Shown piece after piece: positions 36,162 through 45,697 of a stretch of 64,000 nucleotides of DNA. The first letter of the stretch is position 1. Each line of letters starts with the position of its first letter. The DNA lies in assembly GCF_003574675.1 (NCBI RefSeq), contig NZ_QOAZ01000004.1:62001-126000 (forward strand), given 5' to 3'. Both the position numbers and the translations under genes were made by a program. The stretch is from Azohydromonas sediminis. GTDB taxonomy: Bacteria > Pseudomonadota > Gammaproteobacteria > Burkholderiales > Burkholderiaceae_C. The notes beneath the pieces are model-generated. The model saw nothing but the letters and a program-made list of their open reading frames with translations. It did not search any database and was not told the origin of the DNA.

Positions 36162-36731
36162 ATGAGCATCAAGAGCGACCGCTGGATCCGCCGCATGGCA
36201 CAGCAGCACGGGATGATCGAGCCGTTCGAGCCCGGGCAGGTGCGCCACGCCGCCGACGGCCACCGCATCGTCAGCTACGGCACGTCGAGCTACGGGTACG
36301 ACATCCGCTGCGCGCGCGAGTTCAAGGTCTTCACCAACGTCCACAGCACCGTCGTCGACCCGAAGAACTTCGACGAGAAGAGCTTCGTCGACATCGAGGC
36401 CGACGTGTGCATCATCCCGCCGAACAGCTTCGCGCTGGCGCGCACCGTCGAGTACTTCCGCATCCCGCGCAACGTGCTGACGATCTGCCTGGGCAAGAGC
36501 ACGTACGCGCGCTGCGGCATCATCGTCAACGTCACGCCGTTCGAGCCCGAGTGGGAGGGCTACGTGACGCTCGAGTTCAGCAACACGACGCCGCTGCCGG
36601 CCAAGATCTACGCCGGCGAGGGCTGCGCGCAGGTGCTTTTCTTCGAGAGCGACGAGGTCTGCGAGACGAGCTACAAGGACCGCGGCGGCAAGTACCAGGG
36701 GCAGCGCGGCGTCACGCTGCCCAAGACCTGA
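36162..36731 (+). CDS. dcd: dCTP deaminase
   Basis: 189 residues, the standard length. Family blocks: [83 protein letters not shown]. The Glu in FEPEWEG is the catalytic residue. It converts dCTP to dUTP plus ammonia for dTTP synthesis. The ATG at 36162 gives the standard N-terminus ([13 protein letters not shown]); a GTG at 36156 would add two residues. Its own -10 element lies upstream. Confidence 0.96.
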   Translation: MSIKSDRWIRRMAQQHGMIEPFEPGQVRHAADGHRIVSYGTSSYGYDIRCAREFKVFTNVHSTVVDPKNFDEKSFVDIEADVCIIPPNSFALARTVEYFRIPRNVLTICLGKSTYARCGIIVNVTPFEPEWEGYVTLEFSNTTPLPAKIYAGEGCAQVLFFESDEVCETSYKDRGGKYQGQRGVTLPKT

Positions 36732-36779
36732 CGCCGGACGGCGCGGCGGCCGGCCCACGGCCTGACGGCGGAGGGCGCG

Positions 36780-37649
36780 ATGAAGTGGGAAGGCCAGCGG
36801 CAAAGCGACAACGTTGAGGACCGCCGCGCCGGCGGCGGTGCGCCCCGCCTGGGCGGCGGGCGCGGCATCGGACTGGGCACGATCGTCGTCGCGCTGGTCG
36901 CGGGCTGGCTGTTCGGCATCAACCCGCTGACTTTGCTCGGGCTGCTCGGCGGTGGCGAGCTCGCGCCGCCTGCGGCCGAAGCGCCCGCCACCGCGCCACC
37001 GCCGGGCGACGCCCAGGCCGCCTTCGTCGCGACGGTGCTCGCCGACACCGAGGACGTCTGGGGCGCGCTGCTGCGCGCCGGCGGCGCCGCCTACCGCGAG
37101 CCCCGGCTCGTGCTGTACCGCGACGCCACGCGCAGCGCCTGCGGCGTCGGGCAGGCCGCGATGGGGCCGTTCTACTGCCCGGCCGACGAGAGGGTCTACC
37201 TCGACCTCGGCTTCTTCGACACGCTGCACCGCCGGCTGGGCGCACCGGGCGACTTCGCGCAGGCCTACGTGATCGCACACGAAGTCGGCCACCACGTGCA
37301 GAACCTGCTCGGCGTCACCGCCAAGGTCGACGCGATGCGCGGGCGCGTCGGCGAGGCGCAGATGAACGCGATCTCGGTGCGCGTCGAGCTGCAGGCCGAC
37401 TGCTTCGCCGGCGTGTGGGCGCATCACTCGCAGCGCGGCAAGGACTGGCTCGAGCAGGGCGACCTCGAGGAGGCGATGAACGCCGCCGCGCAGATCGGCG
37501 ACGACACGCTGCAGCACCGCAGCCAGGGCCGTGTGGTGCCCGACAGCTTCACCCACGGCACGAGCGCGCAGCGCCAGCGCTGGTTCCAGCGCGGCTACGC
37601 GAGCGGGCGCCTCGCGCAGTGCGGCACCTTCGCGGCGCAGACGCTCTAG
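36780..37649 (+). CDS. YpfJ-family neutral zinc metallopeptidase
   Basis: 289 residues. It begins MKWEGQRQSDNVEDRR, then a Gly-rich basic stretch and one membrane helix (about 35-60: GTIVVALVAGWLFGINPLTLLGLL). The soluble domain has the zinc motif IAHEVGHHVQNLLG (HExxH, about 165) and VELQADCFAGVWAH (third-ligand region), as in E. coli YpfJ. It should be anchored in the inner membrane with the protease facing the periplasm. GGAGGGCG precedes the ATG. The substrate is unknown. Confidence 0.9.
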   Translation: MKWEGQRQSDNVEDRRAGGGAPRLGGGRGIGLGTIVVALVAGWLFGINPLTLLGLLGGGELAPPAAEAPATAPPPGDAQAAFVATVLADTEDVWGALLRAGGAAYREPRLVLYRDATRSACGVGQAAMGPFYCPADERVYLDLGFFDTLHRRLGAPGDFAQAYVIAHEVGHHVQNLLGVTAKVDAMRGRVGEAQMNAISVRVELQADCFAGVWAHHSQRGKDWLEQGDLEEAMNAAAQIGDDTLQHRSQGRVVPDSFTHGTSAQRQRWFQRGYASGRLAQCGTFAAQTL

Positions 37650-37768
37650 CCGCGCCGGCCTGAGCCGCCGGTGCGGCACGCGCTGCGGGCCAGCCCGCAT
37701 GGCGCGCGGCCGCGGCCCGCGGCAGCATGGCTGCGGGCGTCGATCCTCGCTGGCGCCGGGAGACCCGC

Positions 37769-39715
37769 ATGCACCCCGCCCCCGCCCACGCCGCCGAGCG
37801 CCTCGCCGGCCTGCGCGGTGCCGCCACCGGCAAGGTCGTCAGCGCGCACGACGCCGTGCAGCTCGTGCGCGACGGCGACACCGTCGCCACCGGCGGCTTC
37901 GTCGGCATCGGCTTCGCCGAAGGGCTCGCCGTCGCGCTGGAAAAGCGCTTCCTCGCCACCGGCGCGCCGCGCGATCTGACGCTGGTCTACGCCGCGGGGC
38001 AGGGCGATGGCAAGACGCGCGGCCTGAACCACTTCGGCCACGACGGCATGGTCGCGCGCGTGATCGGTGGCCACTGGGGGCTCGTGCCGGCGCTGGGCCG
38101 GCTCGCGGTGGCCAACAAGATCGAGGCCTGGAACCTGCCGCAGGGCGTCATCAGCCACCTGTTTCGCGACATCGCCGCGGGCCGGCCGGGACACCTGACG
38201 AAAGTCGGGCTGGGCACCTTCGTCGACCCGCGCCACGGCGGCGCCCGCATGAACGAGCGCACGCCCGACACACGCGTGCGGCTGCTCGAGATCGACGGCC
38301 AGGAGTGTCTGTACTACCCGGCGTTTCCGATCGACGTCGCGCTGATCCGCGGCACCACCGCCGACACCGACGGCAACGTCACGATGGAGCGCGAGGCGCT
38401 GACGCTCGAGGCGCTGGCCATCGCGATGGCGGTGCGCAACAGCGGCGGCATCGTCATCGTGCAGGTCGAGCGGCTGGCCGACGCGCGCACGCTGAGCCCG
38501 CGGCAGGTCAAGGTGCCGGGCGTGCTGGTCGACTGCGTCGTCGTCGCCGACGATCCCGCGCACCACTGGCAAACCTTCGCGACGCCGTACAGCGCGGCCT
38601 TCGCCGGCGAGATCCGCGTACCGGCCACGCACGTCGCCCCGATGGAGCCCGGCCTGCGCAAGACGGTCGCGCGGCGCGCGGCGATGGAGCTGCGCCCGAA
38701 CCAGGTGGTCAACCTCGGCATCGGCATGCCCGAGGGGGTCGCGGCGGTCGCCGCCGAGGAGAAGGTGATCGACCTCATCACGCTGACCGCCGAGCCGGGC
38801 GTGATCGGCGGCGTGCCCGCCGGCGGGCTGAACTTCGGCGCCGCCGTCAACACGCAGGCCATCGTCGACCAGCCGTACCAGTTCGACTTCTACGACGGCG
38901 GCGGGCTCGACATCGCGTTCCTCGGTCTCGCGCAGGCCGACGCCGAGGGCAACGTCAACGTCAGCAAGTTCGGCCCCCGCCTGGCCGGTGCCGGCGGCTT
39001 CATCAACATCAGCCAGAACGCCAAGCGGCTGGTGTTCGTCGGCAGTTTCCTCGCCGGGCAGGGCGGACACACGCACCCGAAGTTCGTGCCGCAGGTCGAG
39101 CACCGCACCTTCAGCGGCCGCGAAGCCTTCAGGCGCGGCCAGCCGGTGCTGTACGTGACCGAGCGCGCCGTGTTTGGGCTGCACCCCGCGGGCCTCGAGC
39201 TGCTCGAGGTGGCTCCCGGCCTCGACGTGGAGCGCGACGTGCTCGCGCTGATGCAGTTCCGCCCGGTGATCGAGCGCGAGCCGGCAGTGATGGATGCGGC
39301 GATCTTCGCCGACGCGCCGATGGGTCTGCGCGCGCGGCTGCTGCTGCGCCCGCTGGCCGACCGCTTCACGTTCGACGCCGCGAGCCGCACGCTGTTCATC
39401 AACTTCGAGCGTCTTTCGATCCGCACGCGCGACGACGTCGAGGCGGTGCGCGCCGAGGTCGAGCGTCACGTCGCGCCGCTCGGCGAGCGGGTGTGGGCGG
39501 TCGTCAACTACGACCACTTCTTCCTCGACCCGGCGGTCGAGGACGACTGGGTCGAGATGGTGCGCGACCTGGTGGCGCGCTACTACCGCAACGTCACGCG
39601 CTACAGCACGTCGGGCTTCCTGCGCGCCAAGCTCGGTCCGGCGCTGGCCGCGCGCGGCGTCGCGCCGCACATCTACGAGACGGCGCACGAGGCGCGCGCG
39701 CACCTGCGCGACTGA
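37769..39715 (+). CDS. Fused acyl-CoA:acetate/3-ketoacid CoA-transferase
   Basis: 648 residues with alpha and beta CoA-transferase halves in one chain. The alpha half (about 20-290) has the [10 protein letters not shown] nucleotide-loop and [17 protein letters not shown]. The beta half (about 315-560) has [14 protein letters not shown] and [21 protein letters not shown], whose Glu is the expected catalytic residue that forms the CoA thioester. A C-terminal domain of about 80 residues follows ([16 protein letters not shown]). This is the YdiF/propionate CoA-transferase architecture. ATG at 37769 has GGGAGA six bases upstream; an ATG at 37727 gives 14 extra residues. Confidence 0.9.
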   Translation: MHPAPAHAAERLAGLRGAATGKVVSAHDAVQLVRDGDTVATGGFVGIGFAEGLAVALEKRFLATGAPRDLTLVYAAGQGDGKTRGLNHFGHDGMVARVIGGHWGLVPALGRLAVANKIEAWNLPQGVISHLFRDIAAGRPGHLTKVGLGTFVDPRHGGARMNERTPDTRVRLLEIDGQECLYYPAFPIDVALIRGTTADTDGNVTMEREALTLEALAIAMAVRNSGGIVIVQVERLADARTLSPRQVKVPGVLVDCVVVADDPAHHWQTFATPYSAAFAGEIRVPATHVAPMEPGLRKTVARRAAMELRPNQVVNLGIGMPEGVAAVAAEEKVIDLITLTAEPGVIGGVPAGGLNFGAAVNTQAIVDQPYQFDFYDGGGLDIAFLGLAQADAEGNVNVSKFGPRLAGAGGFINISQNAKRLVFVGSFLAGQGGHTHPKFVPQVEHRTFSGREAFRRGQPVLYVTERAVFGLHPAGLELLEVAPGLDVERDVLALMQFRPVIEREPAVMDAAIFADAPMGLRARLLLRPLADRFTFDAASRTLFINFERLSIRTRDDVEAVRAEVERHVAPLGERVWAVVNYDHFFLDPAVEDDWVEMVRDLVARYYRNVTRYSTSGFLRAKLGPALAARGVAPHIYETAHEARAHLRD

Positions 39716-39752
39716 CCTCCCACCGCCCGGCGCGAAGCCGCCACCCGCCCCG

Positions 39753-40022
39753 ATGGAGCCGATCCGGTCGCTGCTGCACCGCATCCAGTGGGACGAGGCC
39801 TTCGCCCGTGCCGAGTTCACGGTCGGCTACCGCGACCGCACGCGTGACGAATTGGTCACCGTGCCGTGGGAGCGCATCCGCCTCGAGCCGGGCAACGCCT
39901 TCTCGTTCACGGCGATCGAGCCCGACGGTACGGTGCACGAGGTGCCGCTGCACCGCGTGCGCGAAGTGCGGCGCGACGGCCGGCTGATCTGGCAGCGGCA
40001 CGTCGACGCCGACCACCGGTGA
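39753..40022 (+). CDS. DUF504 (MJ1316-type RNA end) domain protein
   Basis: 89 residues, a single DUF504 domain. It starts MEPIRSLLHRIQWDEAF and includes FTVGYRDRTRDELVTVPW and AIEPDGTVHEVPLHRVREVRRDGRLIW, the whole of the small beta-rich fold. In other organisms this domain is linked to recognition of RNA 2',3'-cyclic ends; bacterial stand-alone copies are not characterised. It lies 37 bp after the CoA-transferase gene and 111 bp before flgG, in neither pathway obviously. Confidence 0.85.
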   Translation: MEPIRSLLHRIQWDEAFARAEFTVGYRDRTRDELVTVPWERIRLEPGNAFSFTAIEPDGTVHEVPLHRVREVRRDGRLIWQRHVDADHR

Positions 40023-40133
40023 GCGCGACGTCAGCGTCAACCCCCGAAGCACCCCGCTTTTTCGCCTCAATTCCGCCCGCAGCCGGCGCGCGCTTGGCCG
40101 GATCATCACCGCCACACCCTCGGGAGCGTGCGC

Positions 40134-40916
40134 ATGATCCGTTCGTTGTGGATTTCGAAGACCGGCATGGAGGCCCAGCAGACGCAGCTGGACACGATCT
40201 CACACAACCTCGCCAACGTGGCCACCAACGGCTTCAAGAAGGGCCACGTGGTGTTCGAGGACCTGATCTACCAGAACCTGCGCCAGGCCGGCGCCGCCAC
40301 CGGCGAGCAGGGGATGCTGCCGACCGGGCTGCAGGTCGGCCTCGGCGTGCGCCCGGTGGCGACGTCGCGCACGTTCACGCAGGGCAACCTGCAGCAGACC
40401 GGCAACAACCTCGACGTCGCGATCAAGGGCAACGGCTTCTTCCAGATCCAGCGCGCCGACGGCAGCACGGCCTACACGCGCGACGGCGCGTTCCAGGTCA
40501 ACGCCGACGGCCAGCTCGTGACCCACGCCGGCGACCTCGTGCAGCCCGGCATCACGGTGCCGGCCAACGCGCTGTCGCTGACGATCGCTGCCGACGGCAC
40601 CGTCAGCGCCACCGTCCCCGGGCAGACCGCGCCGCAGGTGCTCGGCCAGCTGCAGCTGGCCAGCTTCGTCAACCCGGCCGGGCTCGACCCGCTGGGCGGC
40701 AACCTGTTCGGCGAGACGGCGGCGTCGGGCGCGCCGAATGCCGGGGCGCCCGGCACCGACGGGCTGGGCGCGCTGCAGCAGGGCTTCGTCGAGACGAGCA
40801 ACGTCAACGTCGTCGAGGAGCTGGTCGCGATGATTCAGACGCAGCGCGCCTACGAGCTCAACTCGAAGGCGATCCAGACCTCCGACCAGATGCTGCAGCG
40901 TCTGTCGCAGATCTGA
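40134..40916 (+). CDS. flgG: Flagellar basal-body distal rod protein FlgG
   Basis: 260 residues, the same length as E. coli FlgG. It begins [36 protein letters not shown], the conserved rod N-terminus. It then has [31 protein letters not shown] and ends [32 protein letters not shown]. FlgG forms the distal rod. ATG at 40134 (after GGGAG) is preferred to GTG at 40128. The upstream genes flgB-F are not here, so this operon starts at flgG. Confidence 0.97.
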   Translation: MIRSLWISKTGMEAQQTQLDTISHNLANVATNGFKKGHVVFEDLIYQNLRQAGAATGEQGMLPTGLQVGLGVRPVATSRTFTQGNLQQTGNNLDVAIKGNGFFQIQRADGSTAYTRDGAFQVNADGQLVTHAGDLVQPGITVPANALSLTIAADGTVSATVPGQTAPQVLGQLQLASFVNPAGLDPLGGNLFGETAASGAPNAGAPGTDGLGALQQGFVETSNVNVVEELVAMIQTQRAYELNSKAIQTSDQMLQRLSQI

Positions 40917-40931
40917 GACGCAGGCCGTGGC

Positions 40932-41621
40932 ATGAAGACGCTGTTCGCTTTCGCGTGCGCCGCCGCGGCCGCCGTGCTCGGCGGCTGCGCGATGATGCAG
41001 CCGCCGCTGGTCGACGTCGCGCCGGTGCCCGCGGCGCTGGCCACGCCGCTGGCCACGCCCGTCGCACCGCCGCCGCCCGTTGCCGGCGCGATCTACCAGG
41101 CCGCGGCGTACCGCCCGCTGTTCGAGGACCACCGCGCGCGCCTGCCCGGCGACACGCTGAAGGTCGTCATCACCGAGCGCATCAGCGCCAGCGCGCGCTC
41201 GACGAGCTCGGTCGACAAGTCGGGCAGCGTCGAGGCCGGCATCACGTCGCTGCCGTGGTTCGGCGCCGCGTCCAAGCTCAGCCGGCTCAACGCCGAGGGC
41301 AGCAGCAGCAACACCTTCGCCGGCAAGGGCGCCACCGAGAGCACCAACGCGTTCAGCGGCACGATCACCGCCGTCGTCACCGGCGTGCTGCCCAACGGCC
41401 ACCTGCTGATCGCCGGCGAGAAGCAGATCGGCGTCAACGCCAACGTCGACGTGCTGCGCTTCTCGGGCCAGGTCGACCCGCGCGCGATCCAGCCGGGCAA
41501 CAGCGTGCCGAGCACGCAGATCGCCAACGTGCGCGTCGAGCAGCGCAGCCACGGCCAGCAGGCCGACGCGCAGGTCATCGGCTGGCTGGCGCGCTTCTTC
41601 CTCAACGTGCTGCCGATCTGA
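40932..41621 (+). CDS. flgH: Flagellar L-ring protein FlgH
   Basis: 229 residues. Lipoprotein signal with lipobox VLGGC (Cys near residue 19), so the protein sits in the outer membrane as part of the L-ring. It contains YRPLFEDHRARLPGDTLKVVITERISASARSTSS and ends VIGWLARFFLNVLPI, typical of FlgH. An Ala/Pro-rich linker (about 28-58) follows the Cys. It starts 15 bp after flgG. Confidence 0.95.
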   Translation: MKTLFAFACAAAAAVLGGCAMMQPPLVDVAPVPAALATPLATPVAPPPPVAGAIYQAAAYRPLFEDHRARLPGDTLKVVITERISASARSTSSVDKSGSVEAGITSLPWFGAASKLSRLNAEGSSSNTFAGKGATESTNAFSGTITAVVTGVLPNGHLLIAGEKQIGVNANVDVLRFSGQVDPRAIQPGNSVPSTQIANVRVEQRSHGQQADAQVIGWLARFFLNVLPI

Positions 41622-41626
41622 GTGCG

Positions 41627-42814
41627 ATGCATCCCGTGACCTCGTCCGTCTTCGCGCGCGTGCGAGCGCAGCGCCTGCCGCAGCGCGCGCTCGACGCCGT
41701 CGCGCGCACGGCCGTCGTGCTCGCCGCGCTGGCCGCCAGCGCCGCGCTGTGGTGGCCCGCCGGTGCGCAGGCCGCTTCGCGCATCAAGGACCTCGCCGCC
41801 GTGCAGGGCGTGCGGCCGAACCAGCTCGTCGGCTACGGCCTCGTCGTCGGGCTCGACGGCACCGGCGACCAGACGACGCAGTCGCCGTTCACCGCGCAAA
41901 GCCTCGGCGCGATGCTGCAGCAGATGGGCGTCACGCTGCCGAGCGGCGTCTCGCTGCAGCCGAAGAACGTCGCCGCCGTGATGGTCACGGCCATGCTGCC
42001 GCCGTTCGCGCAGCCGGGCCAGGCGATCGACGTCACGGTCTCGTCGGTGGGCAATGCGAAGAGCCTGCGCGGCGGCATGCTGATCGCCACGCCGCTCAAG
42101 GGCGCCGACGGCCAGGTCTACGCGATCGCGCAGGGCAGCCTGCTGGTGGGCGGCGCCGGCGCCTCGGCCGGCGGCTCCAAGGTGCAGATCAACCACCTGA
42201 GCGCCGGGCGCATCCCGCAGGGCGCCACCGTCGAGCGCGGCGTGCCCACGCCGCTGCTGGCGGGCGACCACCTGCAGCTCGATCTCAACGCCGCCGACTT
42301 CGCCACCGCGCGCGCGGTGGCCGACGCGATCAACCGCGCCAAGGGCGACGGCACCGCGGTCGCGCTCGACGGGCGCGTCGTGCGCGTGCGCGCGCCGGCC
42401 GACCCGGGCGCGCGCGTGGCCTTCCTCGCCGACATCGAGAACCTGCCGCTCGAGCTCGCGAAGCCCGCGGCCAAGGTCGTGCTCAACGCGCGCACCGGCT
42501 CGGTCGTGATGAACGAGACCGTCACGCTCGGCGCCTGCGCGGTCGCGCACGGCAGCCTCGCGGTGACGATCAGCTCGACACCGGTGGTCAGCCAGCCCGC
42601 GCCGTTCGGCCGCGGCGACACCGTGGTCGCCGAGAAGGCCGACGTCGCGATCACGCAGCAAGGCGGCGCGCTGGTGCAGATGCCCGAGGGCGCCAAGCTC
42701 GCCGACGTCGTCAAGGCGCTCAACGTGCTCGGCGCGACGCCGCAGGATCTGCTCGCGATCCTGCAGGCGATGAAGGCTGCCGGCGCGCTGAAGGCCGAGA
42801 TCGAGGTGATCTGA
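41627..42814 (+). CDS. flgI: Flagellar P-ring protein FlgI
   Basis: 395 residues. Signal peptide ending near AGAQA (about residue 49), then SRIKDLAAVQGVRPNQLVGYGLVVGLDGTGD and the family middle (LNAADFATARAVADAIN). It ends PQDLLAILQAMKAAGALKAEIEVI. It forms the periplasmic P-ring. The N-terminus before the hydrophobic segment is unusually long and Arg-rich (about 25 residues), but no later start leaves a complete signal. It begins 5 bp after flgH. Confidence 0.95.
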   Translation: MHPVTSSVFARVRAQRLPQRALDAVARTAVVLAALAASAALWWPAGAQAASRIKDLAAVQGVRPNQLVGYGLVVGLDGTGDQTTQSPFTAQSLGAMLQQMGVTLPSGVSLQPKNVAAVMVTAMLPPFAQPGQAIDVTVSSVGNAKSLRGGMLIATPLKGADGQVYAIAQGSLLVGGAGASAGGSKVQINHLSAGRIPQGATVERGVPTPLLAGDHLQLDLNAADFATARAVADAINRAKGDGTAVALDGRVVRVRAPADPGARVAFLADIENLPLELAKPAAKVVLNARTGSVVMNETVTLGACAVAHGSLAVTISSTPVVSQPAPFGRGDTVVAEKADVAITQQGGALVQMPEGAKLADVVKALNVLGATPQDLLAILQAMKAAGALKAEIEVI

Positions 42815-42816
42815 CG

Positions 42817-43713
42817 ATGGCGCTCGCCCCGCTGCCCGGACTCGCCACCGACGCGCGCTCGGTCGACGGGCTGCGCACGCTCGCCAGCCGCGACCCGCAA
42901 GCCGCGGTGAAGGAGGTCGCGAAGCAGTTCGAGTCGCTGTTCATGCAGGAGCTGCTCAAGAGCATGCGCCAGGCGACGATGAACTCGGGGCTGCTCGACA
43001 ACTCGGCCAGCGAGCTCGGCACCGAAATGCTCGACGCGCAGTACGCGCAGAAGATGAGCGGCCTGCCCGGCGGGCTGGCCGACGTGATCGCGCGCCAGAT
43101 CGCGCGCCAGATGGGGCTGCCCGCCGACACCCGCACGTCGGCGCCGGCTGTGCCCGCCGCGGCACCTGGTACGCCCGCGACGCCAGCGGCTGCGGCCGAC
43201 GCCGCCGCGCCGCGTGCCGCGCGCCCCGCCAGCGGCGACAGCCGCCACGAGTTCATCGCCCGCCACGAACAGGCGGCCAAGGCCGCCGAGGCGGCCACCG
43301 GCATCCCGGCAACCTTCCTGCTCGCGCAGGCCGCGCTCGAGACCGGCTGGGGCCGGCGCGACATCCGCATGGCCGACGGCACGCCGTCGCACAACGTGTT
43401 CGGCATCAAGGCCACGCCGGGCTGGAGCGGTCCGGTGGCCGAGGTGACGACGACCGAGTACCTCGGCGGCGTCGCGCGCAAGGTCAAGGCCAGGTTCCGT
43501 GCCTACGCGAGCGTCGACGAGGCCTTCGCCGACTACGCGCGGCTGATGACGCGCACCAAGCGCTACGCGCAGGTGATCGCGCAGGCGCAGACCGCGCACG
43601 GCTTCGCGCAGGGGCTGCAGCGCGCCGGCTACGCGACCGACCCGGCCTACGCGACCAAGCTGGCCAGCGTCATCGACACGACGCTGCGCGTGCAGCGCAC
43701 GCTGAGCGCCTGA
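42817..43713 (+). CDS. flgJ: Flagellar rod-assembly muramidase FlgJ
   Basis: 298 residues. The N-terminal rod-binding part (about 1-100: VAKQFESLFMQELLKSMRQATMNSGLLDN) is joined by an Ala/Pro linker to a C-terminal glucosaminidase-like muramidase (about 140-298), with catalytic region ALETGWGRRDI and NVFGIKATPGW. It opens the peptidoglycan for rod assembly. It starts 2 bp after flgI. Confidence 0.95.
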   Translation: MALAPLPGLATDARSVDGLRTLASRDPQAAVKEVAKQFESLFMQELLKSMRQATMNSGLLDNSASELGTEMLDAQYAQKMSGLPGGLADVIARQIARQMGLPADTRTSAPAVPAAAPGTPATPAAAADAAAPRAARPASGDSRHEFIARHEQAAKAAEAATGIPATFLLAQAALETGWGRRDIRMADGTPSHNVFGIKATPGWSGPVAEVTTTEYLGGVARKVKARFRAYASVDEAFADYARLMTRTKRYAQVIAQAQTAHGFAQGLQRAGYATDPAYATKLASVIDTTLRVQRTLSA

Positions 43714-43723
43714 GGACGACGCG

Positions 43724-45682
43724 ATGGCTTCGGCACTGATGAGCCTGGGCACGCGCGCGATGGCCGCGGCGATGGCGCAGCTGCAGACGACGAGCCACAA
43801 CATCGCCAACGCCAGCGTCGCCGGCTACTCGCGCCAGGAGGTCGAGCTCGCGACCTCGAAGGGCCAGTTCACCGGCGCCGGCTTCTTCGGCAAGGGCGTC
43901 GACGTGGCGACCGTCAAGCGCGCGCACGACGAGTTCCTCACGCGCGAAGCGGCGGTCGCGGCGTCGCTGGCCGCCGGCGACAAGGCGCGCCACGAGCAGC
44001 TCGTGCGCCTCGAGAACGCGTTTCCGACCGGCGAGCAGGGCGTGGGCTACGCCGCCGGCCAGCTGCTCAACGCGATGGTCGACCTCGCGAGCCGCCCGCA
44101 GGACATCTCGACGCGCGAAGTCGTGCTCGCGCGCGCGCAGGAGGTGGCCGCGCGCTTCGCGACCGCCGGCCGCCAGTTCGACGCGCTGCAGGCCGGCGTC
44201 GCGCAGGACCTGAAGAACGCGGTGGCCAGCGTCAACGAGATCGCGCAGCGCATCGCCGACGTGAACCAGCAGATCGCGTCGATGCAGGGCTTCGGCCACG
44301 CGCCGAACGACCTGCTCGACGAGCGCGACCGGCTGGTGCAGCAGCTCAGCGGCTTCGTCGCCGTGACGACGATCCCGGCCGACGACGGCGCGCTGGGCGT
44401 CTTCATCGCCGGGGGCCAGCGGCTCGTGCTCGGCAACCAGGCGCAAGAGCTCGTCGTCACGCCCGACGCGATGGACCCGTCGCGCGCGGCGATCGGCATC
44501 GAGGAAACCAACGGTGTGCGCCCGCTGTCGGCCGCGCTGCTCAGCGCCGGCTCGATCGGCGGGCTGCTGCGCTTCCAGAACGAGGACCTCGTCGCCGCGC
44601 GCACGTCGGTCGGCCAGATGGCGCTGGCCTTCGCGTCGCGCGTCAACGAGCAGCTCTCGCTCGGGCTGGACCTCAACGGCAACGCCGGCGCGGCCCTGTT
44701 CGCCGACCTGCGCGCCACGGCTGCGCTGGCGGCGGCGACCAACGGCGGCAGCGCCGCGATCGACGTCTTCGCGCACCGGCCGGCGCAGGTGCCGGCCGAG
44801 GAGTACGAGCTGCGCTACGACGGCGCGTCGTGGCAGCTCACGCGCACCGACGGCAGCACGCCGGCCGGCGGGCCCTACACCTTCACCGACGCGGCGCTGG
44901 CCGCCGGCGTCGCGATCGACGCGCTGGGCCTGACGCTGCAGCGCAGCGGTGCGGCGGCGGCGGGTGACCGCTTCCTGTTGCAGCCGGTCTCGCGGGTGGC
45001 CGGCGAGATGACGCGCGTGCTCACCGATCCGCGCGGCATCGCGGCCGCGTCGCCGCTGACGGCCACCGCCCACCCGGCCAACGCCGGCAGCGCCGGCGTC
45101 GGCGCGCTGACGATGACAGCGCCGCTGGCCTCCAGCGACGCGGTGCAGATCACCTTCGGGGCCGTCGTGCCCGGCACGCCGCCCGCGCCCGACGGTGTGG
45201 CCTACACGTGGACGCGCGGCGCGGCCAGCGGCGCCGGCACCTGGACGCCGGGGCAGCCGCTGGCGATCGGCGAGTTCACGCTCGCGCTCACCGGCGTGCC
45301 GGTGGCCGGCGACGTGATCGACGTCGCGCCGACCGAATTCCCGCTCAGCAGCAACGGCAACGCGATGGCGCTGGCGGCGCTGCGCGACGAGACCTTCGTC
45401 GGCCGTCGCGCCGACGGCAGCGGCGGCGAGACGGTCACCGACGCCTACGCCAGCGCGATGGCCGGCATCGGCGTGCGCGTGCAAAGCGCCGCCACCGCGG
45501 CCGAGATCTCGGCGTCGGTGAAGGTCGCTGCCGACCGGCTGCGCGAGGCGAAGTCCGGCGTCAACCTCGACGAGGAAGCGGCGCGGCTGATCCAGTTCCA
45601 GCAGAGCTACCAGGCCGCGGCCAAGGTGCTGCAGGTCGCACAGCAGATCTTCGAGACGCTGCTGTCGACGGCGGCGCGCTGA
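43724..45682 (+). CDS. flgK: Flagellar hook-associated protein 1 (FlgK)
   Basis: 652 residues, long but in range for FlgK. N-terminal QTTSHNIANASVAGYSRQEVELAT and C-terminal SGVNLDEEAARLIQFQQSYQAAAKVLQVAQQIFETLL are the conserved helical ends that sit at the hook-filament junction. The central domains (about 200-560) are Ala/Gly/Thr-rich and variable. It starts 10 bp after flgJ. Confidence 0.96.
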   Translation: MASALMSLGTRAMAAAMAQLQTTSHNIANASVAGYSRQEVELATSKGQFTGAGFFGKGVDVATVKRAHDEFLTREAAVAASLAAGDKARHEQLVRLENAFPTGEQGVGYAAGQLLNAMVDLASRPQDISTREVVLARAQEVAARFATAGRQFDALQAGVAQDLKNAVASVNEIAQRIADVNQQIASMQGFGHAPNDLLDERDRLVQQLSGFVAVTTIPADDGALGVFIAGGQRLVLGNQAQELVVTPDAMDPSRAAIGIEETNGVRPLSAALLSAGSIGGLLRFQNEDLVAARTSVGQMALAFASRVNEQLSLGLDLNGNAGAALFADLRATAALAAATNGGSAAIDVFAHRPAQVPAEEYELRYDGASWQLTRTDGSTPAGGPYTFTDAALAAGVAIDALGLTLQRSGAAAAGDRFLLQPVSRVAGEMTRVLTDPRGIAAASPLTATAHPANAGSAGVGALTMTAPLASSDAVQITFGAVVPGTPPAPDGVAYTWTRGAASGAGTWTPGQPLAIGEFTLALTGVPVAGDVIDVAPTEFPLSSNGNAMALAALRDETFVGRRADGSGGETVTDAYASAMAGIGVRVQSAATAAEISASVKVAADRLREAKSGVNLDEEAARLIQFQQSYQAAAKVLQVAQQIFETLLSTAAR

Positions 45683-45697
45683 CCACGGGGCTGACCG

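Noticed and set aside
40023-40133. Sigma-28 promoter before flgG
   Set aside because: TCAA and GCCG pieces are present but their spacing does not fit; no sequence close to the consensus.
39866-41626. Extended upstream part of the flgI reading
   Set aside because: It overlaps flgG and flgH in a different frame; only the signal peptide from 41627 is credible.
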